64,000 bases of DNA, from assembly GCA_963729995.1 (NCBI GenBank), contig CAVSPF010000003.1:1797722-1861721 (forward strand). The letters run 5' to 3'. The translations under genes were made by a program, and so were the position numbers. Positions 1 through 8,607 of this stretch are shown here, one piece after another; position 1 is the stretch's first letter, and every line of letters starts with the position of its first letter. The notes beneath the pieces are model-generated. The model was not told the origin of the DNA. It searched no databases and was given only the letters and a program-made list of their open reading frames with translations. Source of the DNA: VRUE01 sp963729995 (lineage in GTDB: Bacteria; Actinomycetota; Thermoleophilia; Solirubrobacterales; 70-9).

Positions 1-1107
1 TACGGCGAGATCCCCGAGCTCGAGAAGACGGTCGCCGAGCAGGAGGCGCGGTTGGCCGAGCTGCATGCCGGGGGCGGCTCGATGCTGACCGAGGAGGTGA
101 CCGAGGAGGACGTCGCGGAGGTCGTCGCCAAATGGACCGGCATCCCCGTCAGCCGCCTGATGGAGGGCGAGGTGGAGAAGCTGATCCACATGGAGGAGCG
201 GCTGCACGAGCGGGTGATCGGCCAGGACGAGGCGATCGAGGCGGTCTCGGGCGCGCTGCGGCGCTCGCGGGCCGGCCTCTCCGATCCGAACCGGCCGATC
301 GGCTCCTTCCTGTTCCTCGGCCCGACCGGGGTCGGCAAGACGGAGCTGGCAAAAGCCTTGACCGAGCTGATGTTCGACTCCGAGCAGGCGATCGTCCGCC
401 TCGACATGTCCGAGTACATGGAGAAGCACACGGTGGCGCGACTGATCGGCGCGCCGCCCGGCTACGTCGGCTACGAAGAGGGTGGCCAGCTGACCGAGGC
501 GGTGCGGCGGCGGCCCTACGCGGTGGTGCTGCTCGACGAGATCGAGAAGGCCCATCCCGACGTCTTCAACACGCTGCTGCAGATCATGGACGACGGCCGG
601 CTGACCGATGGCCAGGGCCGAACGGTCGGCTTCACCAACACGGTCCTGATCATGACCTCGAACGTCGGCAGCGACCGGATCGTCAGCGAGGCGATCGACG
701 AGCGGATGCGCGAGCAGATCGAAGAGGTGCTGGCGACCACCTTCAAGCCCGAGTTCCTCAACCGGATCGACGACACGGTGATCTTCCACCGCCTCTCCAA
801 GCAGGACATCGGCCGCATCGTCGAGCTGCAGGCCGAGCTGCTGGTCGGCCGGGTGCGCGAGCGCGGCATCGAGGTGGAGCTGAGCGATGACGCGCGAACG
901 CTGCTTGGAAACCTCGGCTACGACCCGACCTACGGCGCGCGCCCGCTGAGGCGGGTGATCCAGAAGCAGCTGGTCGACAGGCTGGCGCTGAAGATCCTCG
1001 AGGGGGAGTTCAGCGAGGGCGACGTGGTGCGAGTCGAAGCCGCCGGCGGCGAGCTCGTCTTCGAGAAGGCAGCCGCGGTTGAGGCCGCCGGTGCATCATC
1101 TCGTTAA
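1..1107 (+). CDS. clpB: ATP-dependent chaperone ClpB, C-terminal part (5' end outside window)
   Basis: The reading frame is open from base 1, so about 368 C-terminal residues of a protein of roughly 850 are present. The segment starts in the end of the middle domain (YGEIPELEKT is typical of ClpB) and contains the whole second AAA+ module: Walker A GPTGVGKTE, the pore loop GYVGYEEGG, Walker B VVLLDEIEKAH, sensor motif IMTSNVGS and the C-terminal small domain ending with GARPLRRVIQ. ClpB is a cytosolic hexameric disaggregase that works with DnaK; the middle-domain remnant and lack of a ClpP-binding loop favour ClpB over ClpC. It ends with TAA at 1105-1107. No terminator hairpin was evident before the next gene. 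Confidence 0.93.
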   Translation, partial: YGEIPELEKTVAEQEARLAELHAGGGSMLTEEVTEEDVAEVVAKWTGIPVSRLMEGEVEKLIHMEERLHERVIGQDEAIEAVSGALRRSRAGLSDPNRPIGSFLFLGPTGVGKTELAKALTELMFDSEQAIVRLDMSEYMEKHTVARLIGAPPGYVGYEEGGQLTEAVRRRPYAVVLLDEIEKAHPDVFNTLLQIMDDGRLTDGQGRTVGFTNTVLIMTSNVGSDRIVSEAIDERMREQIEEVLATTFKPEFLNRIDDTVIFHRLSKQDIGRIVELQAELLVGRVRERGIEVELSDDARTLLGNLGYDPTYGARPLRRVIQKQLVDRLALKILEGEFSEGDVVRVEAAGGELVFEKAAAVEAAGASSR

Positions 1108-1242
1108 CAAAATGGTTATCTAGCTGGCTCAGACTTGCGTTGTCATGCAGGCAGGGAACGGCGGGTGGGTACGCAAATCCAGGCACCGGACTTCAGGAAC
1201 GGCGGTCAAATTCCGACGTAAGCTTCTACAAACTGCCATCTG

Positions 1243-2130
1243 ATGCTCAGACGACGCCAAATCAAAGCCGATCCCGGGACGCCCAGCCCGCACTCGACGC
1301 TGACCGTGGCGACCAGCCCTGTGCGGGAGGTCGCCTGGATCGTCGAGGAGCGGGTGATGTGGCGCGGCGCCGACCTGCTGCGCGGAATCCTCGACGCCGT
1401 CAAGTGGACGTTCGAACGACTCGCCTGGCTGGCGGAGCGGCGACTGGTCTGGCCGCTTCAGGAACGCAGCGCAGGCTTGCGCCCCCCCAGCCGTGCGACC
1501 GGCGCCGGGGCGCTGGCCGCGGTCTTGATCGGCGCCGGGGCGCTGGTCGTCGTTGTGACGTCGGGGGGAAGGGCTGACCGCGCGCAGGTCGCGACCCCGG
1601 CCAAGCTGACGATTGCCAGCCACCCGCTGCCGCCCCAGCCTCAGCCACCGCGCGGACACGTCCTGCACGGTGCGGCGCCGGTGTTCGCCCCGGCGCCCCG
1701 GGGAAGTCGCACGGCGCCCCGGCCAACCGAAGCGGCTGCCGAAACCGCGACGCCGGCTCGTGCCTCGAGCGCCACGGCCTCCGCCGCGCCCGGCGAAATC
1801 GCGGGACCCCTCGCGGTCGCGGTGGCGCGCCGCTTCTCCGACGCCTTCGTCCACTATGAGACCGGGCAGGCGAACCCCGAAGTTCGCACCGCGTTCCGCG
1901 CGACGGCGACTCCGCAGCTCTCCGCATCGCTGCTGCACCGGCCACCCCGCCTGCCGGCAAACGTCAAAGTGCCGCAGGCCAAGGTGCTGAACGTGGTACC
2001 GGGGCCCCAGCTGGGCGACAACTGCGCGGTCAGCGTCTCGCTGCTGCGGGTCGGCCTCACCAGCGAGCTGCGGCTCAGCATGCACCGCGAAAAGGGCGGC
2101 AACTGGCAGGTCAAGGACGTGCTCGGCTGA
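1243..2130 (+). CDS. Single-pass membrane protein of unknown function
   Basis: The 295-residue protein has an N-terminal cytoplasmic part of about 90 residues with WIVEERVMWRGADLL and two Trp/Arg-rich amphipathic stretches. One membrane segment follows (about residues 90-107, AGALAAVLIGAGALVVVVT). A Pro/Ala-rich linker of about 80 residues leads to an extracytoplasmic domain (about residues 188-295, from AVARRFSDAFVHYETG to the end). That last domain has the size and pattern of a small alpha/beta domain of the NTF2/TcpC-like kind; this is a guess from appearance. Its stop codon overlaps the start of the transglycosylase gene (TGATG), so the two are probably translated together and may serve cell-wall remodelling. 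The ATG start is the first in frame; no clear ribosome binding site was seen. Confidence 0.7.
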   Translation: MLRRRQIKADPGTPSPHSTLTVATSPVREVAWIVEERVMWRGADLLRGILDAVKWTFERLAWLAERRLVWPLQERSAGLRPPSRATGAGALAAVLIGAGALVVVVTSGGRADRAQVATPAKLTIASHPLPPQPQPPRGHVLHGAAPVFAPAPRGSRTAPRPTEAAAETATPARASSATASAAPGEIAGPLAVAVARRFSDAFVHYETGQANPEVRTAFRATATPQLSASLLHRPPRLPANVKVPQAKVLNVVPGPQLGDNCAVSVSLLRVGLTSELRLSMHREKGGNWQVKDVLG

Positions 2131-3812
2131 TGGGCCGGATTCGCGACACGCTCGCCCTCGCGGCGATCGGCGCGGCGCTGGCAGCGTCCCCGGCGTCAGG
2201 GTCCGAAGCGTCGCAGCCACCGTCGCAGACGGCGGTCCCCGCCGGGGCGCCGACGCAGCCCGCATCCGTGACCCCGGTGCCGGCGACGGCCGCACCGGAC
2301 CCCGCAGCGGGCGTCCACCACGGTGACACCCTGGTCGCTCCGCCGGCCACGCCCAGCTCGCCGAGGCCGCACCACAGCGGCAACGAATCTCCGGGCGGCG
2401 GCGTCACGGCCAGGCAGAAGTCGAAGCCGGAGCAGGCCAAGGGCACGCCGGCGAGTCCCGAAGTGGGCACGGCGCAGGCCACGCGCCCCTCGCCGGCCTT
2501 CGCAATCCCATCCATCCCCAGCTCCACCTGCGCCGGCTCCGGGGTGCCGCCGATCCTCATCCCGATCTACCAGCGAGCTGCCGCGGCCTACGGGCTCGGC
2601 CCCCAGGGCGCCTCGGTGCTGGCCGGCATCAACGAGGTCGAGACGGCGTTCGGCGCCAACCTCAACGTTTCCTCGGCCGGCGCCGTCGGCTGGATGCAGT
2701 TCATGCCGTCGACCTGGGAAACCTACGGAGTGGACGCCAACGGCGACGGGGTCGCCGACCCCTACAACCCCGAAGACGCGATCTTCGCCGCCGCCAGCTA
2801 CCTGAGCGCAGCGGGAATGCCGGCCAACACCTACGGCGCCATCTACGCCTACAACCACGCCGACTGGTACGTCGCCGAGGTCCTCGCCAACGCCGCCTGC
2901 TACGCCCCCGTCGTGGGCGGCCCCAGCGGCGGGCAGGCGACCGAACCGCAGCTGCAGGTGCTGAGCTGCCGGCCGACACCCACCTGGCACCGCACGATCC
3001 CAACCGAATACCTCGACGCCTTCGAGAGCGCCGCGGCCCGCTACGACCTCGGCCGGCGCGGCGTCTGGGCGCTCGCCGCGGTCGCTCGGCTGGAGTCGAA
3101 CTTCGGCCGCGGCATGAGCAGGGCCGAACTGCGCCGCGCCGGGCCGCTCGGCCTCGACCCGACCGAGTGGCGGCACTACGCGGTCGATGGCAACGGAGAC
3201 GGCCGCATCGAACACGCCAGCCCGGCCGACTCGGCCGCCACGCTGGCGCGGCTGATCTGGTCGCGCGGCAGCATCCCGGCCGGCATCTTCTCCCACAACC
3301 AGGCCGACTGGTACGTGCAGGCGGTGCTGACCGAAGCCAACCGCATGCAGGGTCGCTGCCGGGTCCACTACGTGGACTGGGCGATCGCGCTGCCAGAAGC
3401 CGCCAGCACCTACGTCAACCCCTTCTCGCTCAGCACCGGGCTGGTCACCGGGCGCGTCGACCAGGGCGTCGACTTCACCGGCTCCGGGGCGATCGTCGCG
3501 ATCGGCAACGCCAAGGTGCTGAGCACCGGCGCTCCGGGCTGGCCCGAAGAAGGCGGCGTCCTCTACCAGTTGCTCGACGGGCCGCTGAAGGGCGAGGTGA
3601 TCTTCGTCTACGAGGGCGTCGACGCCACCGTGCAGGCCGGCGAAACGGTCAAGGCGGGGCAGCAGATCGCGACGTTCAGGCCGGGGGGCTCGATCGAGAC
3701 CGGGTTCGCCGACAGCGCGGGGGTACCGCTCAGCCACACCGAATACTACGAGGGCAAGATCACCGAGTCGGGGCTCGAGATGCTCTCGCTGCTGCAGGCT
3801 CTCGGCGTCTGA
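2130..3812 (+). CDS. Exported lytic murein transglycosylase with duplicated SLT-like domain and C-terminal M23/lipoyl-like domain
   Basis: The 560-residue protein starts with a short hydrophobic leader (LALAAIGAALAASPASG), then a Pro/Ala-rich linker to about residue 130. The first SLT-type domain (about 145-255) has the catalytic-style Glu in INEVETAFG, then SSAGAVGWMQFMPSTW and the YNPEDAIFAAASYL helix, as in soluble lytic transglycosylases. A second, diverged copy follows (about 290-410: ARLESNFG, GPLGLDPTEW), lacking the canonical GxMQ motif, so it probably binds rather than cuts. The end (about 435-560) resembles the barrel of M23 peptidases or biotin/lipoyl domains but shows no HxH/HxxxD zinc set. 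It overlaps the upstream gene by one base. Role: cleavage or remodelling of peptidoglycan outside the membrane. Confidence 0.82.
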   Translation: MGRIRDTLALAAIGAALAASPASGSEASQPPSQTAVPAGAPTQPASVTPVPATAAPDPAAGVHHGDTLVAPPATPSSPRPHHSGNESPGGGVTARQKSKPEQAKGTPASPEVGTAQATRPSPAFAIPSIPSSTCAGSGVPPILIPIYQRAAAAYGLGPQGASVLAGINEVETAFGANLNVSSAGAVGWMQFMPSTWETYGVDANGDGVADPYNPEDAIFAAASYLSAAGMPANTYGAIYAYNHADWYVAEVLANAACYAPVVGGPSGGQATEPQLQVLSCRPTPTWHRTIPTEYLDAFESAAARYDLGRRGVWALAAVARLESNFGRGMSRAELRRAGPLGLDPTEWRHYAVDGNGDGRIEHASPADSAATLARLIWSRGSIPAGIFSHNQADWYVQAVLTEANRMQGRCRVHYVDWAIALPEAASTYVNPFSLSTGLVTGRVDQGVDFTGSGAIVAIGNAKVLSTGAPGWPEEGGVLYQLLDGPLKGEVIFVYEGVDATVQAGETVKAGQQIATFRPGGSIETGFADSAGVPLSHTEYYEGKITESGLEMLSLLQALGV

Positions 3813-3896
3813 GGACCTGCCGGATAGATCCTGAGCGTAGACACGCTCCCGCCTCCTCGCGTAACGTAGGCGCATACCCCCCCGAGAGGAGTGATC

Positions 3897-4178
3897 ATGC
3901 CCACCTACGTGATGCTCACCAATCTGACCGCCGACGGCGTCCGCACCCTGAAGAACAACCCGGGCCGGGTGGCCGAGGTCAACAAGGAGGTCGAACAGAT
4001 CGGCGCCAAGGTGCTCGCGCAGTACGCGACGCTGGGCCAGTACGACTTCGTGACCGTCGTCGAAGCACCCGACGACCAGACAATGGCCAAGGTCTCTGTC
4101 GAGCTGGGCTCGCGCGGGACGATGAGCAGCCAGACGCTGACCGCGATCCCATCGGACCAGCTGTCCGGCGCCCTCTAG
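3897..4178 (+). CDS. GYD-domain protein
   Basis: This 93-residue protein (MPTYVMLTNLTADGVRTLK...) matches the small GYD family in length and layout: an N-terminal beta strand, helix, then LGQYDFVTVVEAPDD and a final helix/strand with TMSSQTLTAIP. The family is named for the GYD motif, here GQYD; the function is unknown, though ferredoxin-like folds of this kind often form dimers. The ATG at 3897 is preferred to a GTG two codons upstream because GAGAGGAG lies just before it at proper spacing. It sits directly upstream of the purD scar and purE, so it may have been the leader gene of the purine operon. Confidence 0.85.
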   Translation: MPTYVMLTNLTADGVRTLKNNPGRVAEVNKEVEQIGAKVLAQYATLGQYDFVTVVEAPDDQTMAKVSVELGSRGTMSSQTLTAIPSDQLSGAL

Positions 4179-4188
4179 GGGGCATCGC

Positions 4189-4277
4189 TTGAAGGTGCTG
4201 GTCGTCGGATCTCCTTCGACGGAATGCAGATGCGGTCCGACATCGCCGCCCGCGCCGCGGAGCGCGTGCTCGGCTAA
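4189..4277 (+). pseudogene. purD: purD remnant: only the first and last codons survive
   Basis: A TTG start preceded by AGGGGG opens LKVLVVGS, the usual first strand of phosphoribosylamine-glycine ligase (KVLVVGSGGREHALA in the family). After about eight codons the sequence jumps, in another frame, to FDGMQMRSDIAARAAERVLG followed by TAA (4215-4277), which matches the C-terminal end of PurD (pattern FxGxxxRxDIAxRA). About 400 internal codons are missing, so no enzyme can be made. The position between a GYD gene and purE fits purD in a purine operon. What is seen is the two end pieces; that they came from one purD by internal deletion is inference, and the peptide matches are from memory of the family. 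Confidence 0.7.
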
Positions 4278-4292
4278 GACAGGGAGGAAGAG

Positions 4293-4772
4293 ATGAGCGA
4301 GATCTCAGAGGAGCCGCAGCCGGCCACGACGGCGATGCCGGCGGTCGAGGAGGCCTTCGAGGAGATCAACGTCGAAGAGCCCCTGGTCGGGATCATCATG
4401 GGCTCGAAGAACGACAAGTCCAAGATGCAGCCGGCGGGAGCGGTCCTGCAGGATGCGGGTATCCGCTTCGAGGTGCGGGTGATGAGCGCCCACCGCGACC
4501 CCGAGCTGGTTCGCGAGTACTGCACGAACGCGCGCATGCGCGGGCTCAAGGTGATCATCGCCGGAGCCGGGATGTCCGCGGCGCTGCCCGGCGTCGCCGC
4601 CGCCCACACCGACCTGCCGGTGATCGGTGTGCCGATCCTCGGCAAGAGCCTTGGCGGCCTCGACGCGCTGCTCTCGGCGGTGCAGATGCCTCCCGGTGTC
4701 CCCGTCGCCTGCGTGGCGGTCGACGGGGCAAAGAACGCGGGCCTGCTGGCAGTGCGGATAATCAACGCGTGA
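4293..4772 (+). CDS. purE: N5-carboxyaminoimidazole ribonucleotide mutase PurE
   Basis: PurE converts N5-CAIR to CAIR in purine synthesis. The 159-residue protein carries VGIIMGSKNDKSKM (the phosphate-binding loop, usually GSxSD), MSAHRDPE with the active-site His, AGAGMSAALPGVAAAHTDLPVIGVP and the C-terminal LLSAVQMPPGVPVACVAVDGAKNAGLLA. The first 33 residues, acidic and Ala/Glu-rich, are an extension absent from most PurE. The Ser of GSxSD is replaced by Asn, which is unusual. A strong AGGGAGGAA binding site precedes ATG 4293. The end overlaps purB by four bases. No purK was seen in the window, so the partner ATPase, if any, lies elsewhere. Confidence 0.93.
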   Translation: MSEISEEPQPATTAMPAVEEAFEEINVEEPLVGIIMGSKNDKSKMQPAGAVLQDAGIRFEVRVMSAHRDPELVREYCTNARMRGLKVIIAGAGMSAALPGVAAAHTDLPVIGVPILGKSLGGLDALLSAVQMPPGVPVACVAVDGAKNAGLLAVRIINA

Positions 4773-6052
4773 TCTCCCGGTACACGCGACCAGAGATCGG
4801 GGCCGTCTGGTCCCAGCGACGCAAGCTCGAGTGCTGGCTGGAGGTCGAGCTGGCTGCGACGGAGGCCTGGGCGGAGGAGGGCGTGGTGCCGGCGGAGGCC
4901 GCCGCCGCCGCGCAGGCCGCCGCCGCCTTCACGGTCGAGGCGGTCGAGGAGCGCGAGCGGGTCACCGACCACGACGTGGCCGCCTTCGTCGACGTCGTCG
5001 CGCAGTCGGTCGGCGAGCACGGCCGCTGGATCCACTACGGGCTCACCTCCTCCGACGTGCTGGACACGGCGCTGGCGCTGCAGCTGCGCCAGGCCGGCGA
5101 GATCGTCCTTGCCAGCGCGCGCGCCTACCGCAAGGCGCTGATCGAGCGGGCGCTGGAGCACCGCGACACCCTCTGCGTCGGCCGCACCCATGGGGTCCAC
5201 GCCGAGCCGACGACCTTCGGCCTGCGCCTGGCCGGCTTCGCCTTCGAGGCCGACCGCAACGTCGCCCGCCTCGACGCCGCCTTCGAGCAGCTCGCCTACG
5301 GCAAGCTCTCCGGGGCGGTCGGCACCTACGCCTCGGTCCCGCCCACGGTCGAGGCGCGCGTTATGGAGCGGCTTGGGCTGAGGCGCGAGGACATCGCGAC
5401 TCAGGTCGTCCCGCGGGACCGCCATGCGGTGCTGACCTCCCAGATCGCGATCGCGGGCGCCGGGCTGGAGCGCTTCGCCACGGAGGTCCGCAACCTGCAG
5501 CGCACCGAGGTGCGCGAGGTCGAGGAGCCGTTCGCGAGCGGTCAGAAGGGATCCTCGGCGATGCCCCACAAGCGCAACCCGATCCGCACCGAGCGGATCA
5601 CCGGCCTCGCCCGCGTCCTGCGCGGCTACGGCCAGACCGGGCTCGAGAACGTCGCGCTCTGGCACGAGCGAGACATCTCCCACTCGGGCGCCGAGCGGGT
5701 GATACTCCCGGACGCGACGATCGCCCTCGACTACATGCAGGACCTGGCGGCCAAGGTGGCGCAGGGCATGACCGTCCACCCCGATCGGATGCGCGAGAAC
5801 CTCGAGCTGACCCATGGCGCCCTGTTCAGCCAGCGGGCCCTGACGGCCCTGGTCGAGTCGGGGCTGAGCCGCGACGACGCCTACCGCATCGTTCAGGAGA
5901 ACGCCCAGCGCGCCTGGGACACCGGCACCGATCTCCGCGCCCTGCTTGGCGAGGCCGCCCCGGACCTCGACCTCGACGCGATCTTCGACTACGACGCCTA
6001 CCTGCGCCACATCCCCGAGATCTTCGAGCGGCTCGAAACCCTGCGGAGCTGA
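4769..6052 (+). CDS. purB: Adenylosuccinate lyase PurB
   Basis: The 427-residue enzyme of the fumarase/aspartase superfamily cleaves SAICAR to AICAR plus fumarate and adenylosuccinate to AMP plus fumarate. Visible motifs are TSSDVLDTA, the His-containing GRTHGVHAEP, and the family signature GSSAMPHKRNP (about residues 267-277), with the catalytic Ser in that flexible loop. HERDISHSGAERVILPDA follows. It starts at GTG 4769 inside the last codon of purE (overlap of four bases), so it is translationally coupled. A hairpin directly after its stop (6053-6097) may end this transcript. Confidence 0.95.
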   Translation: MISRYTRPEIGAVWSQRRKLECWLEVELAATEAWAEEGVVPAEAAAAAQAAAAFTVEAVEERERVTDHDVAAFVDVVAQSVGEHGRWIHYGLTSSDVLDTALALQLRQAGEIVLASARAYRKALIERALEHRDTLCVGRTHGVHAEPTTFGLRLAGFAFEADRNVARLDAAFEQLAYGKLSGAVGTYASVPPTVEARVMERLGLRREDIATQVVPRDRHAVLTSQIAIAGAGLERFATEVRNLQRTEVREVEEPFASGQKGSSAMPHKRNPIRTERITGLARVLRGYGQTGLENVALWHERDISHSGAERVILPDATIALDYMQDLAAKVAQGMTVHPDRMRENLELTHGALFSQRALTALVESGLSRDDAYRIVQENAQRAWDTGTDLRALLGEAAPDLDLDAIFDYDAYLRHIPEIFERLETLRS

Positions 6053-6097
6053 CGCGCTGCTCCTTTTGTACGTAATGGGTACATAAGGCGCAGCGCG
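6053..6097. terminator. Perfectly placed hairpin after purB (member of a repeated hairpin family)
   Basis: Directly after the purB stop, arms of 21 bases with two or three mismatches (CGCGCTGC-TCCTTTTGTAC on the left) enclose a short GTAATG-type loop. The core CTCCTTTTGTAC recurs in the hairpin at 17337-17379. There is no T-run after the right arm, so it may be a transcript-end or processing structure or a small dispersed palindromic repeat rather than a classical terminator. Confidence 0.6.
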
Positions 6098-6116
6098 AGC
6101 CGATACGGTTAGCAAG

Positions 6117-6413
6117 ATGGTTCTGTACACCTGCGGGCAGAAGAAGACCGGGCCGGCTCTCATGCATCCCTGCGCGAAAGCGGGCAAGGCGCTCGACGCG
6201 GCGGGGTACGAGTACGAGATCCGGACCGTGAAGGGCTACCGGCTGATGCCCTGGACCTGGGCCAGCCGGGGCGAGGACCGGGCGGAGGTGAAGCGGCTGA
6301 GTGGCACCGGAGAGGTGCCGATCCTCGTCCTCGACGACGGCGAGGTCGTCTCCGGCTCGGGGACTATCGAGCGCTGGGCACGGGAGCACCCGGCCGCACC
6401 CGCCGCGAGCTGA
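6117..6413 (+). CDS. Glutaredoxin-like / GST N-terminal domain protein
   Basis: The 98-residue protein has the thioredoxin-fold order of glutaredoxins: strand VLYTCGQKKTG, helix with HPCAKAGKALDAAGYEYE, then a cis-Pro segment GEVPILVLDDGEVVSGSGTIERWA, which is the glutathione-binding end of GST N-domains. The usual CPxC is replaced by a single Cys (YTCGQKK), so a monothiol or non-catalytic role is likely. It starts at ATG 6117 and its 3' end overlaps the convergent P450 gene by 50 bases. Function in this setting is unknown. Confidence 0.72.
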   Translation: MVLYTCGQKKTGPALMHPCAKAGKALDAAGYEYEIRTVKGYRLMPWTWASRGEDRAEVKRLSGTGEVPILVLDDGEVVSGSGTIERWAREHPAAPAAS

Positions 6414-7701
6414 CGACGACGGGGGTGCCGTTGCGGGGGGAGAGGGTGATGTTGCGGCGGCTGACGCGCTCCGGCGCCGGGCTCGCCTTGCGCAGGTCGC
6501 ACCTGGTCAGCACCTCGCGCAGGACGATCCGCATCTCGAACTCGGCGAAGGCCGCACCAAGGCAGCGGCGGATGCCACCGCCGAACGGGATCCACGCGTA
6601 GGTGTCGGGCCCCTCCTCGAGGAAGCGCTCGGGCCGGAACGCGAATGGCTCCGGGTAAACGTCAGCGCGGGTGTGGGCGAGCCAGATCGCGGGGGTGACG
6701 TCAGTGCCGGCGGGCAGCGTGAGGCCGTCGGCGCTCAGCTCGGTGGCAAGCCGGCGGCCGGCGAGCGGAACCACCGGCCGCAGCCGCAGCGCCTCGGCGA
6801 TCGTCGCCCGCAGGTAGTCGTCCCCACCCTCGGCCAGCGACTCCCGCAGCCGCCGCAGCGGCTCGGGGTTGCGGAGCAGCAGGTCGAGGGCCCAGGCCAG
6901 CGCCGTCGCCGTCGTCTCGTGGCCGGCGAGCAGCAGTGTGATCAGCTGGTCGCGCAGCTCGGAGTCTTCCATCGCGCTGCCGTCGTCGAAGCGGGCCAGC
7001 ATCAGCGCCGAGAGGATGTCGTCGCGATCCTCCAAATCTCCGCGCGCGCGGCGCTCGGCGATCTCCGCGTAGAGCAGCTCGTCGACCGCTCGCAGCTGGC
7101 GCTCGAACATCGCCCACGGACCCCGCCGCCCGCCGATCCGCTGGGAGAGAAGGCCAATCAGCTGCGCCGTCGGGGAGGCCGTCTCCGCCAGCACCCTTTT
7201 GAGCATCTCCCGCAGCCGCTCCAGCCGTGGCCCTTCGGTGACGCCGAAGACGACCCGCAGGATCACCTCCAGCGTCACCGCCTGCATGCGCGGGTGGATC
7301 GGGAGCTCCTCGCCGAGCGGCCAGGAGTCGACCTCGGCGCCAACGATCTCCTGGAGCAGCGGCTCGTAGGAACGCATCCGCTCGCCATGGAAGGCGGGCA
7401 GCATCAGCTTGCGGCGGGCGAGGTGGTCGGCGCCTTCCAGCAGGAGCAGCGAGCGCGAGCCCATGATCGGTTCGAGGATCAGGTTGCGGCCGGGCGGCAG
7501 GCCGTGCGCGCGCTCGGTGTAGAGGGCCTTGATCGCCTCCGGGTCGGAGATCATCACCATCGGCGAGCGGAAGCCGACGAAGGTGACGCTGAACGAGTCG
7601 CCGTAGCGCTCACGGCAGTCCCGCATGAAGGCAAGCGGCCGCAGCTGCCATTTCAGCGTCTGGATCAGCGGTGGGCTGGTCGGTCCGGGAGGCAGCTCCA
7701 C
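6364..7701 (-). CDS. Cytochrome P450
   Basis: About 445 residues when started at GTG 7701 (VELPPGPTSPPLIQ, the usual Pro-rich start of soluble bacterial P450s). The open frame runs further upstream but only as antisense of purC. Motifs: I-helix LLAGHETTATAL with the acid-alcohol Glu/Thr pair, K-helix EALR (ExxR), FRPERFLE, and the heme loop FGGGIRRCLGAAFA with the Cys ligand. Soluble, cytoplasmic monooxygenase; the substrate cannot be told. It is transcribed away from purC and converges on the glutaredoxin-like gene. No ferredoxin or reductase gene is adjacent, so redox partners must come from elsewhere. Confidence 0.92.
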   Translation of the reverse strand: MELPPGPTSPPLIQTLKWQLRPLAFMRDCRERYGDSFSVTFVGFRSPMVMISDPEAIKALYTERAHGLPPGRNLILEPIMGSRSLLLLEGADHLARRKLMLPAFHGERMRSYEPLLQEIVGAEVDSWPLGEELPIHPRMQAVTLEVILRVVFGVTEGPRLERLREMLKRVLAETASPTAQLIGLLSQRIGGRRGPWAMFERQLRAVDELLYAEIAERRARGDLEDRDDILSALMLARFDDGSAMEDSELRDQLITLLLAGHETTATALAWALDLLLRNPEPLRRLRESLAEGGDDYLRATIAEALRLRPVVPLAGRRLATELSADGLTLPAGTDVTPAIWLAHTRADVYPEPFAFRPERFLEEGPDTYAWIPFGGGIRRCLGAAFAEFEMRIVLREVLTRCDLRKASPAPERVSRRNITLSPRNGTPVVVSSRRVRPGAPVPSAR

Positions 7702-7758
7702 GCGGGAAAGGATCGCAGAGCGTGGTGCTCCGCTCCCGCAATGGTTAGCATCGGCCCG

Positions 7759-8607
7759 ATGCCACAGGTGGCCGATCTGAAGCTGCACTCCTCCGGGAAG
7801 GTGCGGGACATCTACGAGTGGGAGGGCGACCTGCTGATGGTCGCCTCGGATCGGATCTCGATCTACGACGTGGTGCTGCCCACCCCGATCCCCGACAAGG
7901 GGAAGGTGCTGACGCAGATGTCGCTCTTCTGGTTCGAGCTGACCGCCGACATCGTCCCCAACCATCTGATCTCCGAGGACGTGCCCGAGGAGGTGGCGGA
8001 GCGGGCGATGCGGGTGCGCAAGCTGGAGATGTACCCGGTCGAGTGCGTGGTGCGCGGCTACCTGTCGGGGTCGGGCTGGCGCGAATACAGGGAGAGCGGC
8101 GCGGTCTGCGGGATCGAGCTGCCGAGCGGGTTGCTCGAGTCCGACCGGCTGCCGGAGCCGATCTTCACCCCGGCGACCAAGGCGGAGATCGGCGACCACG
8201 ACGAGAACGTCGACTTCGAGCGGGCGGCCGAGATCGTCGGCGACCGGGCGCTGATGGAGGAGCTGCGGCGGATCTCGATCGAGGTCTACTCGCGCGGCGC
8301 CGCGCACGCGGCCGAGCGCGGCATCCTGCTCGCCGACACCAAGTTCGAGCTCGGCCGCCACGCCGGCGCCGAGATCGTCCTCGCCGACGAGGTCCTCACC
8401 CCCGACTCCTCCCGCTTCTGGCCGGCCGACCGCTACGAGCCGGGCCGCGCCCAGCCCTCCTTCGACAAGCAGTACGTGCGCGACTGGGCCGACGAGGCGG
8501 GCTGGGACCACCGCCCCCCCGCCCCGGAGCTGCCGCCCGACGTGGTCGAGCAGACGCGCGCCAGGTACGTCGAGGCCTACGAGCGGATCACGGAGCGCCG
8601 GTTCTAG
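7759..8607 (+). CDS. purC: SAICAR synthetase PurC
   Basis: Joins CAIR and aspartate using ATP to give SAICAR. The protein has about 282 residues from ATG 7759 (MPQVADLKLHSSGKVRDIYE); an ATG six codons earlier at 7741 is in frame and possible. Family motifs: GKVRDIY nucleotide loop, DRISIYDVVLPTPIPDKG, LEMYPVECVVRGYLSGSGW, and DTKFELG near residue 195. VLTPDSSRFWPADRYEPG is near the end. A TAG stop shares one base with the GTG of purS. This is the long ADE1-like form of the enzyme common in actinobacteria. Confidence 0.94.
   Translation: MPQVADLKLHSSGKVRDIYEWEGDLLMVASDRISIYDVVLPTPIPDKGKVLTQMSLFWFELTADIVPNHLISEDVPEEVAERAMRVRKLEMYPVECVVRGYLSGSGWREYRESGAVCGIELPSGLLESDRLPEPIFTPATKAEIGDHDENVDFERAAEIVGDRALMEELRRISIEVYSRGAAHAAERGILLADTKFELGRHAGAEIVLADEVLTPDSSRFWPADRYEPGRAQPSFDKQYVRDWADEAGWDHRPPAPELPPDVVEQTRARYVEAYERITERRF

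Noticed and set aside
2196..3875. Minus-strand ORF of 559 codons opposite the transglycosylase
   Set aside because: It is a GC-driven shadow frame with Arg/Gly/Ala bias and no motif, opposite a real gene.
6301..7758. Long plus-strand extension in front of purC
   Set aside because: It is the antisense of the P450 gene and has no homology-like motifs; purC starts at 7759 or 7741.
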